From Punica granatum (Eukaryota; Streptophyta; Magnoliopsida; Myrtales; Lythraceae), in the NCBI RefSeq assembly GCF_007655135.1, contig NC_045133.1:4936376-5000375 (forward strand): DNA of 64,000 nt, written 5' to 3'. Under the pieces are notes generated by a model, which did no database searches, was not told the origin of the DNA, and was given only the letters and a program-made list of their open reading frames with translations. The position numbers and the translations under genes are program-made. Shown one piece after another: positions 1 through 11,796 of the stretch (the first letter of the stretch is position 1; the number at the start of each line of letters is the position of its first letter).

Positions 1-345
1 CTCCTCTCGAGCAATCCGAGTCGCATGCATTGGCTGCAGATTGGTGTTTGTTTGCTTTGAATCTCAAAAGCGATTAGTATCCCTGACATGCATAATCTTT
101 GTGGCTTTCTATTACAATATTGGGTGTCCTCATTGTCTGTCAAGCTGCATTTTTTCGGAGTGGATAGGGATAATACGCGATGTTCGGGTTGTAATTTGCT
201 TCTTTGATATGATTTCGTTACTCGCTTGATGTTTTGTCTGGAGTTGAAGTTTGCTTCTTTATGATTATTGTCTGCCTCAGCTGATGTATAAACTTGTTAG
301 AAGATAGAGTTATTTGGTGAACTTTTCATTTTTTCTTGGATGCAG

Positions 346-3300
346 GAGGTTGGATGTAACCATGCACAGAGTGTTGGATTTTCAACTGATGGGTTCGCTA
401 CGACCCCTACCATGAGGAAATTGAATCTGATATGGGTAACTGCTCGAATGCATATTGAAGTTTACAAGTACCCAGCATGGTGAGTTCCGTTGTTTCCTCC
501 CGCTTCTGCTTTGTTCTTTTTCTAGCTGTAATTATTCTATTTGTCTCCTTTTTGTTAATCGACAATATTATTCAATGCTTGATATGCCTACTGCATTGCT
601 GTTGTACATGGCACAGGAGTGATGTGGTTGAAATCGAGACATGGTGCCAAAGTGAAGGGAGAATTGGAACAAGAAGGGATTGGATACTGAAGGACTATGC
701 CACTGGCGAAGTTATTGGAAGAGCCACAAGGTAGGCTACTCTCATCTGAGAAAGAGAGGCTGCAGAGGAAAGATAATACGTAATAATGAGCAAAAGCAGT
801 ATATAATGACTATATGGAAATGAAATTGCTTGGCTATGCCGTTTTAAGGTTCACTTTCTTGCATGTTAATAGAGACAAGCAAAACAATTGCTTTGCAGCT
901 AGTGCAGCATAGTTTATGTCATGCATTTGCTATTAGATATGCCACTTAGCCTTAGCTAGGTTGTGTAAGTTATCTCTTGTTGGTAATTCTGACATTATTG
1001 AACACTTTACATTGGCTGGTCTGCAAGCTCATTCTTTGCTGTGTTGAACTATTGAAGCATTTCCATCAACGTACTCGGCTCCATTTGTTTCATGGAAAAT
1101 CATTTACGGGAAAGTACTTTCCCCATTTTCTTGTGTTTGGCAACCCAAATGCTCTTTTGTCAACCGAAAATACTTTCCAGTCAAACCTAAAACTAAAACA
1201 TAAAGTATGGAAAGTGTTTTCACCAAAAAATTATGGGAATTCATTTTCCCACCCTGTCTCTCCACTGTCACGCTTTGTCTCTCATCCCATATCCCTTCTC
1301 TTTCCTCTTCCCTACGCTTATCAGAACAAATTTCTTCTTTAGCCTTTTTTATTTCTTATTTTTTATTTTTCGTTTTTTCCAATAAAGGTCTAATTTTGGA
1401 ATTCGTTTTCATAGTGTGGCCAAACAAATTGATTTTCTTAATATTGTACCAAACACCTGAAAATAAATTACTTTCCTCAATTTTTTTTTATTTTTTTTTA
1501 TTTTTGGGGATCAAATCCAGTGTAGCTCTTCATTCATAAAACACATCAGTTTACAGAGAACCCAAGAAATGGGCTATGCAAGGATTGATCCAACACAACT
1601 TACCAGTACAAAGCAAAACGAACACACAGGCCTTATTACAGAGAAAAAGCAAAACAAACGTAGCTGTCTAACAATCAGTGATACCCCATTTCTCAAGTAG
1701 CTCCTTATGACTTCCCTGCACTTTCCTGCAATGGTCTTTGCAGCCAATCATCCTTGCCTGCACAGTACTCCTGATGGATCCCCAGATCCCCTAAAAAATC
1801 TTCATGTTCCTTGCTTTTCAGATGAAGTATAAGTATCATTCCATGCAAGTCTCAGAAGACTTACCCAACTAGACTGGCCTTTGGGGAACTTGATAGACCA
1901 ATCAAGTTCTTCAGACCAGCTTCCCACCATTTTCTGGATACCTCCCTCTTGCAACACCCTCTCCCACACTTTCTTTGAAAACTTGCAAGTAAAGAAGAGG
2001 TGGCTCCTGCTTTCTTCTTCTTCATTACGAGGGTGGCAGGTCTGATCTATTCCAACATTCCATCCTGCAATTCTGTCCAATGTGGCAAGTTTGTTGCTGA
2101 TAACTAACCATCTAATAAAGCTGTGCCTCGGAATGATTGGTGTGTCCCAGACAAGGTTATACCATCTCACACGATCCCCTTTATGCCTTAGACCATTCCA
2201 AGACAGTGAACTTCCCTTTCTTATCGCCAAGCCACATAAGTGCATCTTTTTTCCCAGTGGTTAAACTGATACTGGCAACGGCATCATGGATCAACTTCCT
2301 ATTCATATCCCTACTTTGCCTCTGAATCCCTCTAACATGTCTGACAGCTTCAGCAACTGTTGAGTAAAGAGGAATGCCATATCTTTTTTTTCTCATTTCC
2401 GTTATAAGTGGACAGTTTGAGCTCCAGTTATCAAACCAGAACTTTACTAGTATTCCATCCCCCAGTTCATGTTTGATGAGAGGGTAAGCAAGACTCCGTA
2501 ATTTCAAAAACTTTCTCCATGTATATGAGCAGTTACTTGGAACAATGAGATCCCGAAAGCTTCTTCCCTTAATCACATATTCATTAATCCAAGCTATCCA
2601 AAGTGAGCCTGCTCTACTCAGCAAAAGCCATATTAGCTTCAGATTGCAAGCTAAATTCCATGAGCTTACAAATAACCTCCCACTTCATTTTCGTTCCTCT
2701 TCCATCTCCACCCTTGCCTTTCCAAAGGAAGGCTCTACATTTATGTTCCACGGCCTTAATGACCTTCTTGGGTAATATAAAAGCACTACACTAGAAGTTC
2801 ACCAAAGAGTAGATTACTGACTTGATTAGATGAAGCCTCCCAGCATAGGAAAGCTTCTTAGAAGCCCAATTATCGATTCTTTGAGTGATTTTTTCAATTA
2901 AGGGTTTGCAATCCCTATCAGAAAGCCTCCCAGGACAAGTGGAACACCCAAGTAACGAACAGGCAAAGACCCTTTCTTGAAATTACTGATTTGCTGCATC
3001 TGCTGAACTTCTTCCTTCTTGATGCCTCCACAGAAGAACTCTGTTTTGGCAGAATTAGGTCTCAATCCTGACATCTTGTAGAATCTATCAAATATCTCTA
3101 TGATAGCCTGCAATGAATCAGCTTCCCCTTTAAAGAAGATCAAACCATTTATCCTATAGAAAACCATTTATGTGAAACAAACGGAGCCTTAAAATGAATT
3201 AGCTTTGCTAGATGAAAAAACCTTAGCACTGAATAAGTTTGGGTGAAAATTAATCTTCTATTATTATTGGTGTTTTCACAATGCAAGTCCAAGATATTAA

Positions 3301-4939
3301 TGTGCACATGCATGCAGTGATGTAAGTTTCAATCATAACTCTATAATTGAGTTGATTTGCTCTGATTTCGTTGATAAATCTGGTTTCAGCAAGTGGGTGA
3401 TGATGAATCAGAACACTAGACGACTCCAGAAAGTTGATGATGATGTTCGCGAAGAGTATCTGGTTTTCTGTCCACGAGAACCAAGGTAATATGCTATTTA
3501 GCTTTGTTTTTGTCCTATCAAAGCAAAACTTGGAATTCTGTAGTGTGTTTCAATTGACCAAGTATAAGAACAGATCAGCACGCTCTTTGATCTGTACTTG
3601 GTGATAGGATAGAACAAGATTACCCTTTATACCTGGAAATGTTTGGATCTGGGTTTGAAGCATGATCAGTGTAGGCTCGGGGTTTGTTTATTATTGGGTT
3701 GTCATTTTCTTTACTTACAAGGAGCCTCCAGATTTGCGATTCCGAAGACCAGGACAGATTACTTTTACTTCAACTGCTACTTTTTTTTCTGTTTTCTGCA
3801 AGGAAAAAATCCCAGTTATTGGATTTGATTGAGAAACGATGCTTAATGCTTTTGTGACCATGCTTGTCTACAGGCTAGCATTCCCTGAAGAGAGCAATGG
3901 CAGTTTGAGGAAAATACCTAAACTGGAAGATCCTGCCGAGTATTCGAGAAATGGTCTTGTGGTAAGTTCAATATATCAAATCTGCAATATCTTCCATGTT
4001 ATAAAAAATAACCTGCCAAGATTTTCCTGGACTAACTTTGCCAATCTCATTACCTATCTGAAATTTGTAGCCCAGAAGAGCTGATCTGGACATGAACCAG
4101 CATGTCAACAATGTCACTTACATCGGATGGGTTCTGGAGGTTAGTACGATTATACCCATAGGTGTTGTTTTACGTACTTCCTCACTACATTTACCAGCAT
4201 ATTGCAACCGAAGAATGTGCTTAGTTCTGATCAAACTAGCCATCGGCTCTACATAATTTTTCCTGGCTCTTCCCATTTGGACCCTGTCTTGATACTTGAT
4301 GGAATCTTCATGCCTGATTTATGTTTTCATATGAGTAAATCTTACTTCTGTATTCCCCGACCACAAGTAAATCGTCTTGCATTGCTCATAAAATTGCATA
4401 AACTGCTGCCACCATTTATGCTTATGCCTAGAGCCATCTAGCTGTATGGATGAAACTAACATTGGTAAAAACTTGTAAAATCAGCATCTGCATGTTCAGA
4501 TTCATTGATTGTCTTCATCCTTAATTCAGTTTTCATATATCTTGGAAGAGAAACTGCTTCTATTGCTTGCCATCTGTCCGAGCTTTATTAGCACTAGTCA
4601 TATCTTGTCACCTACTATCATCGCCCTGAACATTTTTCCTTTTTTCCATGTCAGAGCATACCTCAAGAAATCATCGACTCTTACGAGCTAGAAACCATTA
4701 CTCTGGACTACAGACGAGAGTGCCAACATGACGACATAGTTGATTCTCTCACCAGTACTGAACCAACCGAGGACTCCGAAAGGTTACAGGAGCTCAAAGG
4801 AACAAACGGATCCGCATCTTCATCGCTGAAACAAGACCAGGAAGACTCTCATCAGTTTTTGCACTTGCTGAGGCTCTCAAGCGATGGGCTCGAGATAAAC
4901 CGTGGCCGCACTGAGTGGAGGAAGAAACCCTCGAGATAA
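346..4939 (+). CDS. FATA: Oleoyl-acyl carrier protein thioesterase FATA, partial (first exon outside window)
   Basis: Plastid acyl-ACP thioesterase that hydrolyses mainly oleoyl-ACP and so ends fatty acid synthesis and releases 18:1 for export. Six exons are visible: 346-479, 617-730, 3390-3485, 3874-3961, 4071-4139 and 4655-4939 (stop TAA 4937). They join in frame to 261 residues beginning EVGCNHAQSVGF. The FATA-type blocks IWVTARMHIE, WCQSEGRIGTRRDW, LVFCPREPR, DLDMNQHVNNVTYIGWVLE and the Cys-containing DYRRECQHDD of the second hot-dog domain are all present. By family comparison the missing exon 1 carries the transit peptide and start of the first hot-dog domain; bases 1-345 look like intron 1. 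The C-terminal tail after LTSTEP is variable in the family. The 2.66 kb intron 731-3389 holds a nested transposon pair but its splice sites are intact, so the gene is probably functional. Confidence 0.95.
1077..3188. mobile_element. MITE-like element with terminal inverted repeats, split by a LINE
   Basis: The left end at 1077 reads GGCTCCATTTGTTTCATGG and the right end at 3188, read on the minus strand, GGCTCCGTTTGTTTCACAT, an inverted match of about 16 bases. The left part (1077-1477) has the GGAAAATNATTT/ACTTTCC composition of small DNA transposons in plant introns. The LINE copy occupies most of the interior. No clear target duplication was found, so the superfamily is left open. Confidence 0.55.
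1478..3168 (-). mobile_element. 5'-truncated, decayed LINE (non-LTR retrotransposon)
   Basis: Read on the minus strand, pieces of one reverse-transcriptase protein follow in the expected order: MSGLRPNSAKTEFFCGG and LPVRYLGVPLVLGG (3167-2898, end of the RT domain), KKLSYAGRLHLIKSVIYS (about 2860-2800), ILPKKVIKAVE, a block at 2624-2181 with GSLWIAWINEYV and FWFDNWSSNCPLI, and a zinc-binding zf-RVT block at 2245-1802 with HLFFTCKFSKKVWERV. Frames change several times and stop codons interrupt the reading, so it cannot encode an active enzyme. An A-rich tail lies at the 3' end (1478-1505 on the plus strand as T-runs). Endonuclease and gag parts are missing, which is the usual 5' truncation. Confidence 0.9.
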
Positions 4940-6239
4940 AGAAGTCTTTTTTATCCTGCCTCATTTATTGGTATGATATATATATTGTATCTCTCTCACA
5001 CGCTTTGTTTCTTGTTTTAATTGGATTTGGCGCCAAAAAGACGCATGTCATTTAGGTGATAAATCTGTGCTTATGCTATGAGTTTCTGCATCAAAGTTTA
5101 AATTACATAGAGTCCATTAAGTCTCTTTTGCTGTACTCCGACCAATCGGCTGTACAATTTTGAAGTCTATGATTGGGGTGTATTGTCTAGAACATGTAAC
5201 AGAACGTGTCCATGGGACTTAATGATCAAAGCTTCAATTGTCATACATTTTCTTATTCCTTGTAATCAGGCTGAGTGGCTTTAGACTGCTTCGTTTTGGG
5301 ACTCTCCTTGGTACTCTCCTGGCCTACTCCGGTAGTGTTTCCTTCGATACTTAAGCCTCATGGTAAAACTACTGTACCGTTTGCATGTCCAACAAAGGTT
5401 TGTTGAGGTTTCAAGAGGTTCTATCTCAAACGATGAAACGATTGATCATAAGCATCATGAGCTAGCAGCCACATTCAACATGTAAAGCGATACTATCCTA
5501 GTGTCACAAGATTCTTGTAATATTTCTAGACTTCATGCCTCCGACCCTATCTTCGAATGAACAAAAGACATCAACATCTGAAACGACCCGACAGGTTCTA
5601 TAGCAATATACAAGGAACTCAAGCAGTGGCAACCAAGACGCACGTTCCCAGAGTAAATATAACTCAATCTCTCCTATCAGACAGTTCACTTTGAAACAGC
5701 ACAATGACATCCTATATAGATTTGTTGTCCCAGCACGAACACTCCCTGCAGAAGTAACAAATATAACCATTAACCAGATACCAAAAGGATGCAGAAGATC
5801 CTGCTCATCAAGCATGTCAACTCAAGAAGAGAATTCCAACATCCCGTATCTCTGGTATTCAACATGAACAAAGGGACCAGTCAAGGGCCAAATTTTCATC
5901 TAGGACAGGAGCTGGCTCCTTAGTTGTTTCTCAAATTGAAAAACATGATGGTTATGACAACAAACTACGATTGAGTAGAAGGAACTCTCTATATTCCAAT
6001 AAGAAGTTCCCACCATCAGAGCTTTCCAATGGAGAACAGCACTCAGTATCGTTGCTCTCTTAATGATATTAATGACCAGCCAGTTCGTTCTTCAAAAAAT
6101 TAGAAGCGACGAGTTCTCATGCTTTGCGATATTTCTATACATAGAAATAGTATCCAGAATGATTGAACTGATGCCACCTCTCTGACGCAACGCACAGTAA
6201 GAATTTCAATAGGCAAATCTGCTATAGAACCAACCTCGA
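4940..6239. other. Convergent 3' flanks of FATA (+) and the RING gene (-)
   Basis: The two genes face each other. AT-rich sequence downstream of the FATA stop and about 700 bases before the RING stop presumably carry the two 3' UTRs and poly(A) sites. No convincing ORF, RNA gene or transposon was recognised. Confidence 0.5.
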
Positions 6240-7882
6240 TCAAGTGGTTGCTGGGAGAAAAACCCTGATGAGATCTTTTGTGGCAACTGGTTTCCTGCAA
6301 GTAGGACATTTACCCTGAGCCGCTATGGCAGCCCTGATGCATGATTTACAGAAGATATGACCGCATTTTGTCGTTGTGCCATCCACTAGTGTGCCCAGGC
6401 AGATAGGGCAACTGAAAGTCGGTCCCTTTGGAGCTGGTGAAGATGACTTTGCCGAGTCCTTCATCTGCAATATAGTAAGAGAACATTTACGCCAATCCTA
6501 AAGACAGGGTTGAAATATTTATAAATCCATTATGATAGCAACTTAGGTTCATCTAGTCACTATTTTTACTGAGTGATTAATCAAAATATGCCATTGCTCA
6601 CACCATGAGGACCCACATGAAGACTCAAAGAAAATGGAAAAAAACTACCAAGTAGCATATTTTGCATGAAGAAGTGCTATAACTACCTTGGAGTTGCTAC
6701 TGGTTTCTAAATTTATACAAAGATCAGAGTTTGTTACAGATTGATTCGATGCAACTCTTCTGCGCCTGCTGCGATGATTATGCCCTGACCTTGCAGTACT
6801 TCTTTCTTCTGCAGCAACTAAAGAGAGAGAGAGTGAGGGAGAGCAGAAGAAAACATCTGTCATATGAAAGAGGAGAAAAACAATGACCAACTTAGTTTGA
6901 CAAGACATGAATGATGAAACGGTAAATGTACTTAAATTGCAACATGATAAAAGACGGCCTGCATCTCTAGCGACTAAAATGACTAGTAAAGTTCGTAGAA
7001 ATATTGGATAGTATTGAAATTAAAAAAAGAAAAAGAAGAGGAATCGGATCGTAGTTCAATCATCTAATTGACCAGTTTCAATTGCCTTTATGACTAGTTG
7101 GTAAAATCTAGAATTCTCAGTCATCCCAATTGCCTTTTTTTATTTGTGCAGAGTAATGCTGAATCATATTATTCTCAGGTAATTAACTCGTATCCAACCA
7201 ACTACAAAATTCAATGATTGTTTTGACTTTCATCATAAAGGTCATCCTCATTTCTTTCCCTCAGACAACCTCCGTCAGCAGAGGATGAAGCTCAATCAGA
7301 GCAAAGATGTACAAGAGAAAGAAAGAGTTAATTCATGTCATAACAGCAAAGGTGAAATGTTACTAATCATTAGCTACCGCTGAGGTCTTTCATAAGGACC
7401 ACGTGATCAATTTATGTGGTGGAAAAAGGGCAAGTCAGACACAAACATGCTACAGAATGGCACCAGATGACCAAGATGACAGAGGAAGTACTGAGTGGGG
7501 ACTTAAAAAACCTGACTCCACATCAACAACAGCAGGTCTCCCGCGATTCCTCCTGGCCTTGCTTCGAGCCTATAGAATATGGAACACTATAAACATTTGC
7601 AAGATCAAGAGGTGAAATAAATGGAAAGAAATGCAGGCTAAAAGCACTTACCTCTGCAAATGCCCTAGGAGATGACAGCAGAACATCGTCATCAATGGCA
7701 TCAACATCAATTGGCACCGGCGGCTGAGGCTGCCTATGTTGGTTAGCTCTTCCCTGAGGTGGATCTTGAGTACCTTGCACTTCAGGGACCTCATTTGGCA
7801 GGGAATTAAGATCCAAGTCCAATCCCATCCTCCGACGCCGGCACACCCTTACAGGGCGGGTCCTAGCTGCCTGAGAGCTCAT
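6240..7882 (-). CDS. RNF4-like C3HC4 RING E3 ubiquitin ligase
   Basis: Four coding exons on the minus strand: 7882-7652, 7569-7512, 6817-6687 and 6464-6240 (stop TGA 6242-6240), in frame, 214 residues. The C-terminal RING (about 159-199) has CPIC, TKCGHIFC, KSC and CPTCRK with all eight metal ligands, followed by the family ending IRVFLPAT. The N-terminus MSSQAARTRPVRV plus an RRRR block and LDLDLNSLPNE matches a plant RING family related to human RNF4. Short acidic hydrophobic stretches, PIDVDAIDDD (57-66) and PAVVDVES (88-95), resemble SUMO-interacting motifs, so a SUMO-targeted ubiquitin ligase role is possible but inferred. The ATG at 7882 was chosen because upstream in-frame sequence begins at a splice acceptor (exon edge 7924). 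Confidence 0.9.
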
Positions 7883-8933
7883 ACTAATTCCAGATAGAGC
7901 TCTCACAGACAGAACATCTGAAGCCTTCCAAAGAAAAAGCAAGAATCAGAATCAATTGCAAGTACCCTAATAAGGTTAAAACTTTGATAAATGATCCCAA
8001 ACCGAAAAATTCATCTCCATCTTGAAAGATCACATTTTTTCTTCTGGGAATTTACAAGAAAGCAAGCAAGCAAGCAAGCTGCGATCACCAAGAACATCAG
8101 AAACAGTCTATCTCATTTCAAAAACAAAAACATAGAAGCTGTCATCACCAACCTAAACATCTTAGTCCAAGACATTGTCTTCCCTAAGTTTCAGCCTCAG
8201 AATAATTAACACGGCCTCAGTTCATCAGATCAAAAATATAAACTTACATCACCACATAGACATGTAGCAAATGATGATCTATAAGAAAGCCAGGCTTCAA
8301 ATTGCGACAATGGCTCTGGACAACAAATATTTATGTCCGAAAGCCTTGGCATTTGCCCCTGAAACCATGGTGCCGCGAAGAATCGCATAAAACCTAAAGA
8401 CTTCTTGGTACCCTTTTCACTGTAAATTCTACTTGCTGTAACTAAGACACACACACACAGAAGCATGAACTCCAGTACTAAACTGATCATTATCTTTTAT
8501 TTATGCTAAGCAAATTCGAATCATCACTAGCAAGCAGGAATTTCCTTTCCCAACAAAAACACTAAATCAACACGCAATAAACGAATCAAGCCAAAACAAC
8601 CACACATTTAACGAAATCTTCACAGGAAACGGGGCAACTCTAAGCAGAAACAGGATCCCAACTCCCAAGATCAACAATTTAAGACAAAGAACAAGAAAAA
8701 TTGGGGCTAACAAAACAATCACCGGATTATGGAGTTTCTTAACGACGATCAGACTTATTCATCGAAGATAAGCACCTTGAAGTGGGGAAAATGGACCCCT
8801 CAGAGGAGCTGAAGCAACCCCTTGCAACGCAGCCTTGGTAGTGAATTGAAAATGGGAAGTCTCTCTCACAGTACTTGCAGATGGACTAGGGTTTCCAAGT
8901 TTCAACCTGTACCCAGCTGATTGCAGACAGCAG

Positions 8934-8936
<3 letters not shown>
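7883..8936 (-). other. Probable 5' UTR exon and leader intron of the RING gene
   Basis: On the minus strand a likely first non-coding exon ends at 8776 (CTTCAAG before GTGCTTATC) and the next exon begins at 7924 after a pyrimidine-rich acceptor. The leader intron would be about 850 bases. The transcription start is not visible; a GA tract lies just upstream. Confidence 0.4.

Positions 8937-8938
<2 letters not shown>

Positions 8939-8966
<28 letters not shown>
8939..8966. repeat. (GA)n microsatellite
   Basis: Fourteen GA units. On the RING gene's sense strand this is a CT tract near the presumed start of transcription, a common core-promoter or 5' UTR feature in plants. Confidence 0.95.
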
Positions 8967-8968
<2 letters not shown>

Positions 8969-11796
8969 TCTAACTCTGAGTTCCCAGTTAAGGGAAGACG
9001 TGTCTGTTCAATTTCTGAAACCGTACGATATTTGGAATTTCTTTTAGGAAAAATTCAGACATTTTTGTGTTTTTTCCCCCTTTTTGAGAAATAGTACGTT
9101 TGCAGAGAAGGGACGACAAATTTCAATATTGTCTTTGAGGGCTTACAAAAGCGTTTAATTGAAACTTGGCCACAAAACAAGGGGTCCCTTTCGTGTTGTC
9201 GCACGTGCAAAGAGATATCCAAGTAGAAAATTATGAGCAAGCCAAGCTACTAGGGACCGCCTATGTCATTTACCAGAATTGACCTCCGGGTACTCTTTTT
9301 TTTTTTTTATGCTGAATATACATCTGAATACTTGATTGGACGGATTTACAATCCTAAATCAGTTAATACATAGATTTCATGAAGTGCTTTTAAGAGTTAC
9401 ACTCCTACTTGTCAATATTTTATAAATAAAATATCTTTTATTTTCTATTTTTGCTCTCATAAGAATGAATACTATTACTTATGATTAGGTAAGTCACCTT
9501 ATCCACGCAGCACAAGTGTCCAAATTATTTTGTTGGATCTTCATATTCGTCATCCCATGATTCGACAAACTTCGAAAATGGAAAGTGAAAAGGATTAACA
9601 TTCCTCGTGCTTTATTCACCATCAAATTAATCTCGATATCAAGTGTGGTTGCAATAAATCAATCTTTGTTATTTACATCGGTCAACTCTTTGGTTCATTC
9701 CCAATTAAAGTACGCGCATGGTTATTGATGGTGCGTTTAATTTCAGAGTTAAAGTAATTTTGATTTTGATTGTCTAGTGTATTGAGTTAAAATTAAAATT
9801 AAAATGTTTGACTTGAAAAATATATATTTTTGTTGTATTGTGTGTTGATTTAAAATTAAGGTTAAATTTTTTGTAATTTTAATTACGAAACCAAACGGAG
9901 CATGAAAATTTGAAGATAGAGACGAAGTCCGGGTTAGCTGTCTCGGGAGAAGGTATAATTTGGGAAGGAATATGACGTGAGGAGAAGGAGCGGAACTTAA
10001 AATAATTACTCAATATATAAGGACTGAACTGTGAAATGAACAGAGCTAAGGGTACATGTGCAATTAATCACATGGCTTCTATGGGTCAAGGTCTTTGTGA
10101 CAGTCCCCATGCCCAATGGACGGTGCTGCTGCTGCCTGCTGGGGCCTGCTAGGGCAAGAGATTGGCCGCCCTTTTATAATTTTCAGAATCTCCTTTCAGT
10201 CCCAAAATAAATAAATAAATAAAATAAAATAAAAAAGCAAAAAAGATAAAGATAAGTACCAATAAAATATATCCATAAATTAATTAATTATGGATTACTA
10301 TTCAACATGCTCCTAATTTATCCGTTTTGCAGGACTGAAACAACAAACATGAGCATATCAGGTGTAGCAGAATACATGCCTCATACTTCGCCAGCATCGC
10401 TGGTGAAAGTTCCCACTGTATGGGTAGTAGAATCAGACGAATATACCATGTACAATATGCCGGGGAGCGTAGCAAAGAGCTCCAATGGATTGAGAAACCA
10501 ATGGTTTGTAATAGTTGCAAACTCAATGCTCAATACAAGTCGAGATGAAAGTGTATGATTTCATATGGCACAACCGAGAATATTGAAATTTCTGACCCGG
10601 AACATCAAAGGAATTCACTGCAAAAACTGCAAATTTCTTATTCTAAGATTTTATCTGCAGACTTTGTCCGGCACTTGAGCTATAAGCGGAGCAAACATCA
10701 ATGTTTTGAGACCTAACATCGCTTTAACTTCGACAGGAGCAAGCGGTAAGAGTTTTTGAATCCAACTATAGCTAATAACCTACTTATCCAAAAAAAAAAA
10801 ACAAAAAGAAAACAAAAGTTAAGCTAATAATAACCTGCAGAAAATGTCCGCAGTTGTCCTCGTACAATGAACTGCTTGAGATAATTAAGACAGGTTAGGA
10901 GAACACCCTAATCCAGTTGTTTAGTTAGAGATGAGAAGGGCAGTGGAAGAAATTTTAAAAACAAGGTAGAAGACTCGCAGCATTTGGTCAGGAACAAGAT
11001 GTTCGATGATAACCTGCAGTTCAGAGAAGAGCCAAGGTCTCGACAACTCGGTTAATCAACTTTGGCAGCAAAGGACAGCATCCTCTATCTGGATCTCTGG
11101 ACTAGTGAATCTGCAATTTGCTCTGTCGAAAATGGTGTAGTATAAGCCAAAGTAGACCACAGGATGAAGTAGAGGAAGGTTATATTGCATGTCAAAGGTT
11201 CAAGTACAAGGCAGGAGCTAAAGAGACAGGCTAGAATGCTTGCGAGAGAAATCAAATTGGAAGGATGCACAACTACTAGGAATGGCAAGATCGAGTTGGA
11301 GGATGACCGGCATATACTATCCCTCACACAATCACTAGAGATAGTTAATGAAATGATGATCTAATCGGAGATTACAGTGCTGTGAAACCTCCATTCTAAA
11401 CAATAACCAATATTTTTTTCTGCATCCGCAATGTGATTGATGCCCAGTGACTTCCCAATAACTCAAATCCATATAAATCTCAATAATTGCATAGCAGAAA
11501 TGATCCATCATACTGCAAACACTATAAACAAGTAGAAAGTTTTTTCTACGAGAAACTACAAGCTTACAGGTGATACATTAGTTGATGGAGAAATTGAACA
11601 CTATCGAAACAAATCAAGACGAGAATGAAAATGTTATTCTACAACAACAACAAAAAAAAAGAAAAGTGATCTATGGTTTTACTTGATAAATGTACCCTTT
11701 TATTGATTTCTCAGGGAAGCATGTATGTCTGAAGATCCATTGCTGCTTGATTTCTACTTAGATCAAGTTAGAGATATCCCAGTTACACTTGGTGTT
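8967..11796. other. Intergenic region between the RING gene and CDC45
   Basis: About 2.8 kb of AT-rich DNA. It contains a short MITE-like element (9728-9903), a run of TAAA units near 10205-10235, and open frames under 90 codons that match no family I recognise. No RNA gene was seen. Confidence 0.5.
9728..9903. mobile_element. Short MITE-like element
   Basis: Left end ATGGTGCGTTTAATTTC and the minus-strand reading of the right end ATGCTCCGTTTGGTTTC form an imperfect terminal inverted repeat. The 176-base interior is AT-rich and non-coding with TTAAAATTAAAATT motifs. It resembles the elements near 60.7-61.8 kb. Confidence 0.45.

Noticed and set aside
7991..8209. Small ORFs in the RING gene leader intron
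   Set aside because: AT-rich intron sequence; AAGCAAGCAAGC is a simple repeat.
10302..10558. Overlapping ORFs of 74-83 codons on both strands
   Set aside because: No family resemblance and no splice context; open on both strands by chance.
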